Source of the DNA: Pseudomonas brassicacearum subsp. brassicacearum
GTDB lineage: Bacteria; Pseudomonadota; Gammaproteobacteria; Pseudomonadales; Pseudomonadaceae
DNA length: 64,000 bases
NCBI RefSeq assembly: GCF_008801605.1
Contig: NZ_VZPJ01000008.1
Span: forward strand, 124,001 to 188,000
Direction: 5' to 3'
Below are positions 1-8,482 of the stretch, piece after piece. The translations under genes and the position numbers were made by a program. A model generated the notes under the pieces. The model did not search any database. It saw only the letters and a list, made by a program, of their open reading frames with translations, and had not been told where the DNA came from. Position 1 is the first letter of the stretch. Each line of letters begins with the position of its first letter.

Positions 1-2026
1 GTCCCTGGGCGAAAGCAGCGGCATCGTTTGCCCGCGTTGCAACGGCACGGGCATCATCCGTGACGTCGAGTCGCTGTCCCTGGCGATCCTGCGCCTGATC
101 GAAGAAGAAGCCCTGAAAGACCGCACCGCCGAAGTTCGCGCCCAGGTGCCGATCCCGGTGGCCGCGTTCCTGCTCAACGAAAAACGCAACTCGATCACCA
201 AGATCGAACTGCGTACCCGCGCCCGTATCGTCATCCTGCCGAACGATCACCTCGAGACGCCGCACTTCGAAGTGCAGCGCCTGCGCGATGACAGCCCGGA
301 AGCCCACACCAACCAGTCCAGCTACGAAATCGCTGCTGCCGCTGCCGAAGTGGAAGAAGTCCAGCCGGCCGCCGCCACTCGCACCCTGGTTCGCCAGGAA
401 GCCGCGGTCAAGACCGCTCCGGCCCGCGCCAACGCTCCGGTTCCGACCGAAGTGGCCGCTCCGGTTGCCGCCCCGGCCGCTGCACCAGAGCCAAGCCTGT
501 TCAAAGGCCTGGTGAAGTCGCTGGTCAGCCTGTTCGCCACCAAGGAAGAACCTGCTGCCCCGGCCGTCGTCGCCAAGCCTGCCACGACCGAGCGTCCTAC
601 CCGCAACGAAGAACGCCGTAACGGTCGCCAACAGACCCGCAACCGCAACGGTCGTCGTGACGAAGAACGCAAACCTCGCGAAGAGCGTGCACCGCGTGAA
701 GAACGCGCGCCACGTGAGCCGCGTGAAGAGCGTCAGCCGCGCGAAGTTCGTGAGGAAGCGCCAGCCGTAGCCCGCGAAGAGCGTGCACCGCGTCCGCCGC
801 GTGAAGAACGCCAGCCGCGCGCACCGCGTGAAGATCGCAAGCCACGTGGCGAGCGTGAAGAACGTGTTCGCGAATTGCGCGAGCCACTGGATGCCGCCCC
901 GGCTGCCGCCGCCGCCACCGCTGAAGAGCGTCCGGCTCGCCAGCCTCGTGAAGAACGTGCACCGCGTCCGCCACGTGAAGAGCGCCAGCCACGCGCCGAG
1001 CAGGCAGCCGCCGCTGCCAGCGAAGAAGAAGTGCTGAACACCGAAGAGCAGTTGCAGGAAGACGGCCAGGACACCGCCGAAGGCGATCGTCCACGCCGCC
1101 GCTCCCGTGGCCAGCGTCGTCGCAGCAACCGTCGTGAGCGTCAGCGTGACGCCAACGGCAACGTGATCGAAGGTTCGGAAGAGTCCGAGTCCACCGAGAA
1201 CGCTGAAGCGCCAAGCGCTGCCGACCTGGCCGCCGGCCTGGCCGTGACTGCCGCCGTTGCCAGCAGCGCAATCAGCGCCCCGGCCGAAGCCCAGGCTCAC
1301 GAACAAGCCGAACGCGCTACCGCTGCCGTGGAAAGCGCGCCAGTTGCTGAAGCTCCGGTAGTCGAAGCCACTACTCCGGTAGAAACCACTGCTTCGCCAG
1401 AAGTGGAAGTCGCCCCGGCCCATGAAGCCCAGGTTGCTGAAACTGAAGTGGTCGCCGAGCCTGCACCGGTCGTCGAGCAGCCAGTGGTAGCCGCTGAGCC
1501 GGCCTTCGAAGCACCGGCCGAGGAAAAGGCCCCAGAGCCTGCCCGCGAGGAGCAGACTGCGTTCAACTGGACCGCCGAGCCAGTTGCACCGGCACCTGTT
1601 GTCGAGCCAGAACCGACACCAGAACCCGTGAAAGCGGTCGAGCCAGAAGTGGTCGAGCCTGCTCCAGTGGTCGAAGCACCCGTGGTTGTCGAAGCACCGG
1701 CCCCGGTTGAAGAGCCAGCACCTGCCAGCGCCCTGACCGCAAATGGCCGCGCGCCGAACGATCCGCGTGAAGTGCGTCGTCGCAAGCGTGAAGCCGAGCG
1801 TCTGCAGAAGGAAGCCGAACAAGCTGCCGCTGCTGCCGCTCAAGCGCCTGCTGTCGAACCAGCTCCAGTCGTGGAAGAAGTCGCCGAGGCAGCCCCTGCC
1901 CCGGTCGCCGAGGCCCCGGCTGAATCGGCTCCAACGTTCGACGAACCTCAGCACACTGCTGAAGAAGTCGTGCCGCGTCACACTGAAGCCCTGGAAAAAG
2001 AGCACGAGCCTAAACCTCACGCCTGA
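1..2026 (+). CDS. rne: Ribonuclease E, C-terminal part (5' end outside window)
   Basis: This is the 3' part of the gene for the endoribonuclease that initiates mRNA decay and processes rRNA and tRNA, and scaffolds the degradosome at the inner membrane. The reading frame is open from base 2 for 674 residues. It begins at the Zn-link motif CPRCNGTG (partial residues 10-17), followed by the end of the catalytic half (LNEKRNSITKIELRTRARI). The rest is the low-complexity scaffold half: an Arg/Glu-rich stretch with repeated PREER-type units (about bases 660-1000), an RRRSRGQRRRSNRRER basic patch (about 1090-1150) and long Ala/Pro/Glu/Val-rich linkers. The catalytic S1/5'-sensor/DNase-like domains lie upstream of the window. 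A strong terminator follows directly. The identity is firm; the scaffold half is poorly conserved, so its partner-binding sites cannot be read from sequence alone. Confidence 0.96.
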   Translation, partial: SLGESSGIVCPRCNGTGIIRDVESLSLAILRLIEEEALKDRTAEVRAQVPIPVAAFLLNEKRNSITKIELRTRARIVILPNDHLETPHFEVQRLRDDSPEAHTNQSSYEIAAAAAEVEEVQPAAATRTLVRQEAAVKTAPARANAPVPTEVAAPVAAPAAAPEPSLFKGLVKSLVSLFATKEEPAAPAVVAKPATTERPTRNEERRNGRQQTRNRNGRRDEERKPREERAPREERAPREPREERQPREVREEAPAVAREERAPRPPREERQPRAPREDRKPRGEREERVRELREPLDAAPAAAAATAEERPARQPREERAPRPPREERQPRAEQAAAAASEEEVLNTEEQLQEDGQDTAEGDRPRRRSRGQRRRSNRRERQRDANGNVIEGSEESESTENAEAPSAADLAAGLAVTAAVASSAISAPAEAQAHEQAERATAAVESAPVAEAPVVEATTPVETTASPEVEVAPAHEAQVAETEVVAEPAPVVEQPVVAAEPAFEAPAEEKAPEPAREEQTAFNWTAEPVAPAPVVEPEPTPEPVKAVEPEVVEPAPVVEAPVVVEAPAPVEEPAPASALTANGRAPNDPREVRRRKREAERLQKEAEQAAAAAAQAPAVEPAPVVEEVAEAAPAPVAEAPAESAPTFDEPQHTAEEVVPRHTEALEKEHEPKPHA

Positions 2027-2040
2027 TTCCACCGCCCAGT

Positions 2041-2078
2041 AAAAAGCCCCGCCTGGTCATGCCAGGCGGGGCTTTTTT
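2041..2078 (+). terminator. Intrinsic terminator of rne
   Basis: A GC-rich stem AGCCCCGCCTGG / CCAGGCGGGGCT with a short loop is followed by TTTTTT, 14 bases after the rne stop codon. The A-run on the left side means it could also stop transcription from the other strand. Confidence 0.93.
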
Positions 2079-2101
2079 ATGCCTTCATACTTATCCACAG
2101 T

Positions 2102-2356
2102 GGGTCTGGGACCAGGCACAAGATTTATGCCCCCTGAAGATCCAATGTGAGAGCCGAGCTCGCTCGCGATGGCGCCGGGTCAGCTTGCATCAATGCTGAA
2201 TGCCAGACCGCTTTCGCGAGCAAGCTCGCTCCCACAGGGATCTGGGGGCGGGCACAAGATTTATGCCCGTTGAAGATCCAATGTGGGAGCCGAGCTTGCT
2301 CGCGATGGCGCCGGGTCAGCTTGCATCAATACTGAATGTCAGCTCGCTTCCACAGG
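2102..2356. repeat. Tandemly duplicated REP-type module
   Basis: The gap between rne and the MocA-like gene contains no credible gene. It holds two copies, 136 bases apart, of a module that begins GGCACAAGATTTATGCCC (2115 and 2251) and contains a REP palindrome (GAGCCGAGC..GCTCGCGATGGCGCCGG) and the tail GTCAGCTTGCATCAAT. A third, inverted REP core (TCGCGAGCAAGCTCGCTCCCAC) lies at about 2213-2236 between them. The copies differ at a few positions, so the duplication is not an assembly echo of one sequence. Open reading frames through it are artefacts of the repeat. Confidence 0.85.
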
Positions 2357-2371
2357 CTTCTGCGTCGTCTG

Positions 2372-2962
2372 TTATTTGAAGGCCAGTGCCTCTGGCACAT
2401 CTACATCCCACGTTACGCCCGGGTCATCCACCGGCACTTCGACCACTTGCGCCCCGGCAAACAATACCTTGGCCCCCCGATCACCGGTCAATGCCATCAG
2501 TTTCGGTCCAAACCCACGACCGAATCCCACCGGATGCCCGTACTCACCGGCAAGGACCGGCACGCTGATGCCGTCCGTGCGGATCCCTGCCACCACCTGT
2601 TCGATGCTCGACGGCAGGATGAAGGGCATGTCGCCCAGCACTATCAGCCAGCCATCAAGGTCCGGGCAGGCCTGGACGCCTGCGGCAATGCTGTCGCCCA
2701 GGCCGGGCGAGTCCAGCTCCACGAAATCGCAGCCATAGGCCTGGGCCATGCGAACGGCTTGCGGCCGATCCCTGCTCGTCACCAGCAGGCGCTTTTCCAG
2801 GGCGGCTGGCAGATTCACCAGCACCTGTTCGATCACCGACCGCACGGCGCCGTCACGCCCGGCGCAATCAGCCAGCAATTTATCCTTGTCCGGGCCTGCA
2901 ATACGGCGGAAACGGCTGCCCGATCCGGCCGCCAGAATGATCACGCCAATCGACTCGCTCAT
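2372..2962 (-). CDS. MocA-like molybdenum cofactor cytidylyltransferase
   Basis: A 196-residue nucleotidyltransferase of the MobA/MocA fold. The N-terminal signature ILAAGSGSRF (about residues 9-18) is the nucleotide-binding loop, with the lysine of the GPDKDKLLAD segment following; LVLGDMPF-type acidic motif (IVLGDMPFI, about 106-114) and GHPVGFGR (about 142-149) match the MocA family. MocA transfers CMP to molybdopterin to give MCD, the cofactor of xanthine dehydrogenase-family enzymes. Its position as last gene of the minus-strand operon with XdhC and the IorAB-type hydroxylase supports that role. I infer cytidylyl rather than guanylyl transfer from the neighbours; the specificity residues were not resolved here. 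Confidence 0.85.
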   Translation of the reverse strand: MSESIGVIILAAGSGSRFRRIAGPDKDKLLADCAGRDGAVRSVIEQVLVNLPAALEKRLLVTSRDRPQAVRMAQAYGCDFVELDSPGLGDSIAAGVQACPDLDGWLIVLGDMPFILPSSIEQVVAGIRTDGISVPVLAGEYGHPVGFGRGFGPKLMALTGDRGAKVLFAGAQVVEVPVDDPGVTWDVDVPEALAFK

Positions 2963-2982
2963 ACGCCCTCCTTGCCCACGGC

Positions 2983-3954
2983 TTACAGCGGCTTTTTCTG
3001 CCGCAGTTCAACGCCATTCTTGATGGCCACGATTTCGGCCAGCAGCGACAAGGCGATTTCCGCCGGGGTGTGGCTACCGATGTGCAAGCCGATGGGTCCA
3101 TGCAAGCGTTCAATGGCCTCTGCTGACAAGCCTAGCTGAGCGAGGTTATCCCGGCGCTTCTGGCTGTTGACTCGCGACCCCAGGGCGCCGACATAAAAAG
3201 CCTTGGAGTCCAGGGCCGTAAGCAGCGCCATGTCGTCCAGGCGTGGGTCATGGGTCAAGGCCACAATGGCGGTGCGTTCGTCGGTCTGGATGCTCAACAC
3301 CGCTTCGTCGGGCATCCCCGAGACGAAGCGGCCATGCTGCTCTTCCCAACCATAGACAAACTCCTTGCGCGGATCGCAAATCAGCACTTCAAAGTCCAGC
3401 AGCCGGGCCATTTCCGCCACGTAGCGCGACAGTTGCCCTGCGCCAATCAGCAGCAGCCGCCAACGCGGACCGTATATGGCCCGCAGGACCTGCCCATCGA
3501 ACACCAGGGCGTCGGTCTTGCTGGCCGGGGTCAGGACCACGTTGCCGCTGGCGACTGTCAGCTCACGGGCGACAATCTCATGGGCTTCGCAACGTTCCAG
3601 CAACTGCGCGACCCAGTATGGGTCGCCCACCCGCTCTTCGGTCAGGCGCAGGGTGCCGCCGCACGGCAGGCCGAAGCGCGCCGCTTCTTCGCGGGTGACG
3701 CCATAGGTGATCAGTTGCACCGGCGGACCGTCCGCCGGAATGCGACCGTCGTGCAACCGGGCGATCAGGTCATCCTCGACACAACCGCCCGACACCGAAC
3801 CAATCACCACGCCATCTTCGCGCAGGGCCAGCATCGCCCCCGGCGGCCTTGGCGCGGTACCCCAGGTCTGGACCACAGTGAACAGCACCACCCGCCGCCC
3901 GGCGCGGCGCCACTCAAGCACGCTGCGCAGGACGTTCAGATCAACGCTGTCCAT
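2983..3954 (-). CDS. XdhC/CoxI family molybdenum-hydroxylase maturation protein
   Basis: A 323-residue protein with an N-terminal XdhC_CoxI domain (about residues 1-80: TWGTAPRPPGAMLALREDG, then GSVSGGCVEDDL with the conserved Cys) and a C-terminal Rossmann-like XdhC_C domain (LLLIGAGQLSRYVAEMARLL, ALTHDPRLDD, YVGALGSR). XdhC proteins bind the molybdenum cofactor, help its sulfuration and insert it into the apo-hydroxylase in the cytoplasm. The start codon overlaps the stop of the upstream large subunit by one base (TGATG), so the two are translationally coupled. MocA follows 20 bases downstream, giving a complete maturation pair for the hydroxylase. Confidence 0.93.
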   Translation of the reverse strand: MDSVDLNVLRSVLEWRRAGRRVVLFTVVQTWGTAPRPPGAMLALREDGVVIGSVSGGCVEDDLIARLHDGRIPADGPPVQLITYGVTREEAARFGLPCGGTLRLTEERVGDPYWVAQLLERCEAHEIVARELTVASGNVVLTPASKTDALVFDGQVLRAIYGPRWRLLLIGAGQLSRYVAEMARLLDFEVLICDPRKEFVYGWEEQHGRFVSGMPDEAVLSIQTDERTAIVALTHDPRLDDMALLTALDSKAFYVGALGSRVNSQKRRDNLAQLGLSAEAIERLHGPIGLHIGSHTPAEIALSLLAEIVAIKNGVELRQKKPL

Positions 3955-6269
3955 CAGGCCTTCGCCTGCTGCCAGCCCTGCAGCTGATAGCGCACAGGCA
4001 GGCTACGAATACGCTTGCCAGTGGCAGCGAAAATCGCGTTGCACAGCGCAGGCGCAATCGGCGGCACGCCCGGCTCGCCGACACCGCCCAACGGCACCTC
4101 ACCCGGCGGCGTGACCAGATGCACCGCCACTTCCTTGGGCGCCAGGGACATGCGCGCCACTTCGTACATATGGAAATTGTCCTGCTGCACCTTGCCGTCC
4201 TTGAAGCTGATTTCCCCTACCATGGCATTGCCCAGGCCCATGACGCAGGCGCCCTCGAACTGGGAACGGATGCGCTCGGGGTTGATCTGCGGACCGCAAT
4301 CCACGGCAATGTCCGCCTTGTGCACGATCACCGTGCCATCGTCCTTGACCTCCACCTCGATCACCGCCGCCACGTAAGTGACGAAGCTGTAATGCACCGC
4401 CAACCCCAGGCCACGGCCCTTCGGCAGCTCCCGGCCCCAACCGGCGGCCTTCGCAGCGGTTTCCAGCACCGTGCGAATCCGCGCGGTATCAATCGGATAA
4501 CGCTCGGGGGATTCGCCATAGTTCCATTCTTCGCTCAAGGTACGCGGATCGATCTTGCGGTCCGGCCCGAGCAATTTGACCTGGTACTTCAGCGGATCCT
4601 GGCCGGCCTTGTGGGCCAATTCGTCGATGAAACTCTGGATCGCGAAACCATGGGGGATGTTCGACACCGAACGGTACCAGCCCACCCGGGTGTGAGCCGT
4701 GGCTTCGGGGTTCTCCAGGCGCAGGTTCGGGATGGCGTAGGCCATGTTGGTCACGCCCATGCCTATTTCGAACGGCGCCTCGTGGGTCATGCCCGGCGCA
4801 AACAGTGCGGTGATGCTCGGGGCCACGGTGCGGTGCAACCAGCCGGACGGCATACCGTCCTGGTTCAGGCCGGCCTTGAGGTATTCGGCCGATACAGTGT
4901 GGAAATACGAGTGATGGATGTCGTCCTCGCGGGTCCATTGCACCCGTATCGGCTGGCCTGGAAACTCCTTGGCAAGCACCGCTGCTTCGACGACGAAATC
5001 GGGTTTGGACTTGCGTCCGAAACCACCGCCCAGCAACGTGATGTTCACCGTGACCTTATCGAAAGGAATGCCCAGGCGTTCGGCGACACGTTCACGGGTC
5101 ACCTGCGGGGCCTGGCTCGGTGCCCAGGCCTCGCATTGACCGTCCTTGAACCGGGCAACGGCAACCATCGGCTCCATCGGTGATTGGGACAGGTGCGGCA
5201 AGTAATACGCCGCTTCCAGGGTCGAGTCGGCCTTGGCCAACGCGTCGTCGAGGTCGCCGCTGCTGCGCACGACTTTTCCGGGCTTGAGGGCCGCCGCTTC
5301 CAGTTCCTTGCGATAGGCAATGGAGTCATACCCGGCATTCGGGCCGTCGTCCCACTGGATTTTCAACGCTTCGCGGCCCTTGATCGCCGCCCAGGTGTTC
5401 TTCGCCACCACCGCCACGCCGCCCAACGGCTGGAATTCCGAGGGCAGCGGGCGCCCTTCGATCTGCACCACCTTGATCACGCCCGGTACTTTCAGCGCCG
5501 CGCTGCTGTCCACGCTCTTGACCTTGCCACCATAGACCGGCGGACGCGCGATGACGGCATAGAGCATGCCGTCGAAATGCACATCGGCACCAAACACGGC
5601 ACGACCGTTGACGATGTCCGCACCATCAATGGCCCGGCTCGCCTCCTTGCCGATGTAGCGGAACTCCGATGGCTGCTTGAGGCGCAAGCTGTCACGCCCC
5701 GGCACCGGCAAGGCACTGGCCGCAGCGGCCAATTCGCCATAGCCCAGTTCACGCCCCGAAGGCTGGTGCAGCACTTTGTGCAGTTGGGCATGGCATTCAC
5801 CCACCGGCACCTTCCACTGCGCAGCGGCGGCCTGTTCCAGCATGGTCCGGGCGGCAGCACCGCAACGGCGCATCGGCTCGTACCAATGACGCATGCTACG
5901 CGAGCCGTCGGTATCCTGGTTGCCGAAGCGCGCCTCATCGGCCGGCGCCTGCTGCACCTTCACACGCGCCCAGTCGGCCTCCAGCTCATCGGCCACGACC
6001 ATGCTCAGGCTGGTGCGCACACCCTGGCCCATTTCCGAACGGTTGCAGATCACGGTCACGCTGCCATCAGCGGCAATGCTGACGTACACCTTCGGGTCGT
6101 CGACCGCGCCATGGGGCATGCCCTCGGCACCGAATTTCTTTTCCTCGGCAAAGGCCTCCGGCAGGCCCCACGTGGCCGCCAGCACCAGCACACCGGTGGC
6201 GCTCGCGCCTTTGAGGAAGCCGCGACGGCTGAGGTTGCTCAGGACAAAATCATCGGGCAAGCGGCTCAT
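3954..6269 (-). CDS. IorB-type molybdopterin-binding hydroxylase large subunit, Tat-exported
   Basis: The 771-residue large subunit of a xanthine dehydrogenase-family molybdenum hydroxylase resembling isoquinoline 1-oxidoreductase beta and periplasmic aldehyde dehydrogenases. A twin-arginine signal (SRRGFLKG, Arg15-Arg16, then a hydrophobic stretch ending near AFAEEK) predicts folded export to the periplasm. Family motifs include VICNRSEMGQGVRTSL, LGGGFGRKSKPDFVVEA and the C-terminal PLGGVGEPGVPPIAPAL, which carries the catalytic glutamate region. It overlaps the small Fe-S subunit gene by four bases (ATGA) and xdhC by one. No cytochrome c gene lies in the operon, so the electron acceptor is not visible here. 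Substrate cannot be told from sequence; aldehydes or N-heterocycles are the family's usual range. Confidence 0.92.
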   Translation of the reverse strand: MSRLPDDFVLSNLSRRGFLKGASATGVLVLAATWGLPEAFAEEKKFGAEGMPHGAVDDPKVYVSIAADGSVTVICNRSEMGQGVRTSLSMVVADELEADWARVKVQQAPADEARFGNQDTDGSRSMRHWYEPMRRCGAAARTMLEQAAAAQWKVPVGECHAQLHKVLHQPSGRELGYGELAAAASALPVPGRDSLRLKQPSEFRYIGKEASRAIDGADIVNGRAVFGADVHFDGMLYAVIARPPVYGGKVKSVDSSAALKVPGVIKVVQIEGRPLPSEFQPLGGVAVVAKNTWAAIKGREALKIQWDDGPNAGYDSIAYRKELEAAALKPGKVVRSSGDLDDALAKADSTLEAAYYLPHLSQSPMEPMVAVARFKDGQCEAWAPSQAPQVTRERVAERLGIPFDKVTVNITLLGGGFGRKSKPDFVVEAAVLAKEFPGQPIRVQWTREDDIHHSYFHTVSAEYLKAGLNQDGMPSGWLHRTVAPSITALFAPGMTHEAPFEIGMGVTNMAYAIPNLRLENPEATAHTRVGWYRSVSNIPHGFAIQSFIDELAHKAGQDPLKYQVKLLGPDRKIDPRTLSEEWNYGESPERYPIDTARIRTVLETAAKAAGWGRELPKGRGLGLAVHYSFVTYVAAVIEVEVKDDGTVIVHKADIAVDCGPQINPERIRSQFEGACVMGLGNAMVGEISFKDGKVQQDNFHMYEVARMSLAPKEVAVHLVTPPGEVPLGGVGEPGVPPIAPALCNAIFAATGKRIRSLPVRYQLQGWQQAKA

Positions 6270-6736
6270 GCCTTGGCCTCCTTCAGGTGAGTGGAGGCCT
6301 GGCGGATCGCGGTCTTGATCCGGTTGTAGGTGCCGCAGCGGCAGATGTTGCCGACCATGGCTTCTTCGATCTGCTCGTCACTCGGGTTGGGGTTGGTCTT
6401 GAGCAAGGCGGTCGCCGACATGATCTGCCCGCCCTGGCAGTAACCGCACTGGGCCACCGCCGTGTCGAGCCAGGCCTTCTGGACGATTTGCCCGACCGGA
6501 TCGACATGAAGTTCGTCGATGGTGCTGACATTTTGCCCATTCACAGAACCGATTGGCGTAATGCAGCTGCGCGCCGGGGCGCCGTCGATGTGGATGGTGC
6601 ACGCGCCGCACAGGCCCATGCCGCAGCCGAATTTGGTGCCGTTGTAACCGGCTACATCCCGAATAGCCCACAGCAGCGGCATGTCCTCGGTCACATCCAG
6701 TTGATGGTCTTTTCCATTGAGTTTCAGGGTAATCAT
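6266..6736 (-). CDS. IorA-type [2Fe-2S] small subunit of molybdenum hydroxylase
   Basis: A 156-residue iron-sulfur subunit. The plant-ferredoxin-like N-terminal domain carries CGMGLCGACTIHIDG plus a further Cys (RSCITP), and the helical C-terminal domain carries QCGYCQGGQIM and NICRCGTYNRI, together binding two [2Fe-2S] clusters. It passes electrons from the molybdenum centre of the large subunit. It has no signal peptide and is presumably carried through Tat by its partner. The ATG at 6736 was preferred over a GTG two codons earlier at 6742; neither has a strong ribosome-binding site. It is the first gene of the iorA-iorB-xdhC-mocA operon. Confidence 0.93.
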   Translation of the reverse strand: MITLKLNGKDHQLDVTEDMPLLWAIRDVAGYNGTKFGCGMGLCGACTIHIDGAPARSCITPIGSVNGQNVSTIDELHVDPVGQIVQKAWLDTAVAQCGYCQGGQIMSATALLKTNPNPSDEQIEEAMVGNICRCGTYNRIKTAIRQASTHLKEAKA

Positions 6737-6921
6737 GGGCACGCCCGCATAGTTATCGAGTTATGGGGTCGAGCAATCTGCCGCCGGGTTGACGGTTCGG
6801 TTGTCGCAGACTGGCTCAGGCTGATCGGGCTCTCTTATGCCGGCGCACGCAGGCGTCTGCATCGGGCCTTTAGGATGCGATGGTCGCATCGTTAGGAAGC
6901 TAAATTAACCCAGGATCACGC

Positions 6922-6980
6922 AAAACGCCCTGCACAATCCTGCACAAATGCTTGTGTGCGGGGTGTGCAGGGCGTTTTTT
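6922..6980 (-). terminator. Terminator hairpin downstream of murB
   Basis: Long inverted repeat AAAACGCCCTGCACA / TGTGCAGGGCGTTTT closing a 27-base loop. The minus-strand murB operon ends just to its right, where the A-run at the left end reads as a T-run on the minus strand. The T-run at the right end could also serve plus-strand transcription. The remaining 6737-6921 bases hold the iorA promoter region, in which no clear operator was recognised. Confidence 0.8.
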
Positions 6981-7001
6981 CAGGCGGTCGCAAAGCGCGG
7001 T

Positions 7002-8021
7002 TCAGTACCGATTGGGCTCCATTTCCAGCTCGACCTGGAAACGTTCGGCAATGTCTTTCTGGATGCGCAGGGCCAGGTCCAGAAGTTGCGGGCCCGTGGC
7101 GCTGCCGTAGTTGACCAGCACCAACGCCTGCAACTTGTGCACCCCGGCATCACCTTCGCGAAAGCCCTTCCAGCCGGCGCGCTCGATCAGCCAGCCGGCA
7201 GCGACTTTCATCTGCCCCTCAGGCTGTGGATAAGCCACCAGGTCAGGGTATTGCAGCTTTAAGTGCGCCACGTGCGCGGCCGGCACCAGCGGGTTCTTGA
7301 AGAAGCTGCCGGCATTGCCCAGCACCGCCGGGTCCGGGAGTTTTTCGCTGCGGATGCTGCAAATGGCCCGGCTCACATCGGTGGGTGTTGCCTGCTCGAT
7401 GCCCTGCTCGGTCAATCGCTGACGCACCGGGCCGTATTCCAGATGCAAGTGCGCGGCGCGGCTGAGGGCAAAACGCACCCGCAGGATCAACCAGCGACCC
7501 GCTTGCTGCTTGAACAGGCTGTCGCGATAAGCGAACCGACAGTCTTCAAGGCTGAAATCGCGCAGTTCGCCGGTCTGGCGATCGAGCGCGGTGAGGCCGG
7601 CGAAGACGTCCTTGATCTCCACACCGTAGGCGCCGATGTTTTGCATCGGTGCCGCGCCCACGGTGCCGGGAATCAGGCTGAGGTTCTCCAATCCCGCCCA
7701 ACCTTGCACCAGGGTGTGCTGGACGAAAGGATGCCACGGCTCCCCTGCTTCGGCTTCGACCACCACCCGTTCGCCGTCATCGCTGAGCAGGCGAATACCG
7801 TGGCTGGCCATGCGCAGCACCAATGCATCGATGTCGCCGGTCAGCAGCAGGTTGCTGCCGCCGCCGATTACCAGCAATGGCACGGCATGTTCGGTGGCAT
7901 AAGCCAACGCCTGGCGAACATCGTCATCGCTGTGGGCTTCGGCGAACAACCGGGCAGTGACGTCCACACCAAAACTGTTGAAGGGCTTGAGGCTGACGCC
8001 CGCCCGAACCTGCAAGGTCAT
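7002..8021 (-). CDS. murB: UDP-N-acetylenolpyruvoylglucosamine reductase
   Basis: A 339-residue FAD enzyme that reduces UDP-GlcNAc-enolpyruvate to UDP-MurNAc with NADPH, the second committed step of peptidoglycan precursor synthesis, in the cytoplasm. The FAD-binding region shows LLVIGGGSNLLL (about residues 49-60) and ENLSLIPGTVGAAPMQNIGAYGVEI (about 113-137); the catalytic-serine region GNAGSFFKNP is present (about 238-247). Length fits the type I (E. coli-like) MurB. It overlaps the upstream PTP gene by four bases (ATGA) and is the last gene of the run exbB-exbD-lpxK-Trm112-kdsB-PTP-murB, before a terminator hairpin. Confidence 0.97.
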   Translation of the reverse strand: MTLQVRAGVSLKPFNSFGVDVTARLFAEAHSDDDVRQALAYATEHAVPLLVIGGGSNLLLTGDIDALVLRMASHGIRLLSDDGERVVVEAEAGEPWHPFVQHTLVQGWAGLENLSLIPGTVGAAPMQNIGAYGVEIKDVFAGLTALDRQTGELRDFSLEDCRFAYRDSLFKQQAGRWLILRVRFALSRAAHLHLEYGPVRQRLTEQGIEQATPTDVSRAICSIRSEKLPDPAVLGNAGSFFKNPLVPAAHVAHLKLQYPDLVAYPQPEGQMKVAAGWLIERAGWKGFREGDAGVHKLQALVLVNYGSATGPQLLDLALRIQKDIAERFQVELEMEPNRY

Positions 8022-8482
8022 AACCGCCCCTTCAATTCGATCACCAGGCGATCGGTAGCGCGTTCGATCAGGTCCAGCACTTGTTCGAAGCCTTGTTCGC
8101 CGTCGTAGTACGGGTCCGGTACATCGTCGAGTTCAGCCTCGTAGCGGCGCAGGAACAGATCCAGCTCGGCCTTGCCATTAGCCGGTTGCAGAGCCTTGAG
8201 ATTACGCAGATTGCTGCTGTCCATCGCCAGGATCAGGTCGTAGGCGGCGAAGTCGGCGCGGGTCACCTGTTGCGCGCGCAGGGCCGACAAGTCGTAGCCA
8301 CGCTTCAGGGCCGCCGCCTGGCTGCGCTTGTCCGGCGCTTTGCCGACGTGCCAGTCACCGGTGCCGGCGGAAGCGACTTCCACCTGCCCGGCCAACCCGG
8401 CCTCACGCAACTTGTGGCGCAGGATGCCTTCGGCGGTGGGTGAGCGGCAGATATTGCCGAGGCAGACGAACAGGACCCGCAT
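8018..8482 (-). CDS. Low-molecular-weight protein-tyrosine phosphatase
   Basis: A 154-residue cytoplasmic phosphatase. The catalytic P-loop CLGNICRSP (Cys7, Cys12, Arg13) sits at the N terminus, and the general-acid loop VPDPYYDG (about residues 118-125) is intact, so it is predicted active. The family dephosphorylates tyrosine-phosphorylated bacterial proteins, often controlling polysaccharide synthesis enzymes; here it lies among murB, kdsB and lpxK, so a cell-envelope target is plausible but inferred. The ATG at 8482 overlaps the kdsB stop by one base (TGATG). A longer reading frame upstream only shadows kdsB. Confidence 0.94.
   Translation of the reverse strand: MRVLFVCLGNICRSPTAEGILRHKLREAGLAGQVEVASAGTGDWHVGKAPDKRSQAAALKRGYDLSALRAQQVTRADFAAYDLILAMDSSNLRNLKALQPANGKAELDLFLRRYEAELDDVPDPYYDGEQGFEQVLDLIERATDRLVIELKGRL

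Noticed and set aside
597..1271. Minus-strand 224-codon frame opposite rne
   Set aside because: Produced by the Arg/Glu/Ala-rich repeat composition of the rne scaffold region; composition is His/Arg/Leu-rich nonsense with no family match.
2147..2738. Plus-strand reading frames across the REP module and the MocA-like gene
   Set aside because: They lie over a REP duplication and antisense to an intact MocA-like gene with family motifs; no ribosome-binding site.
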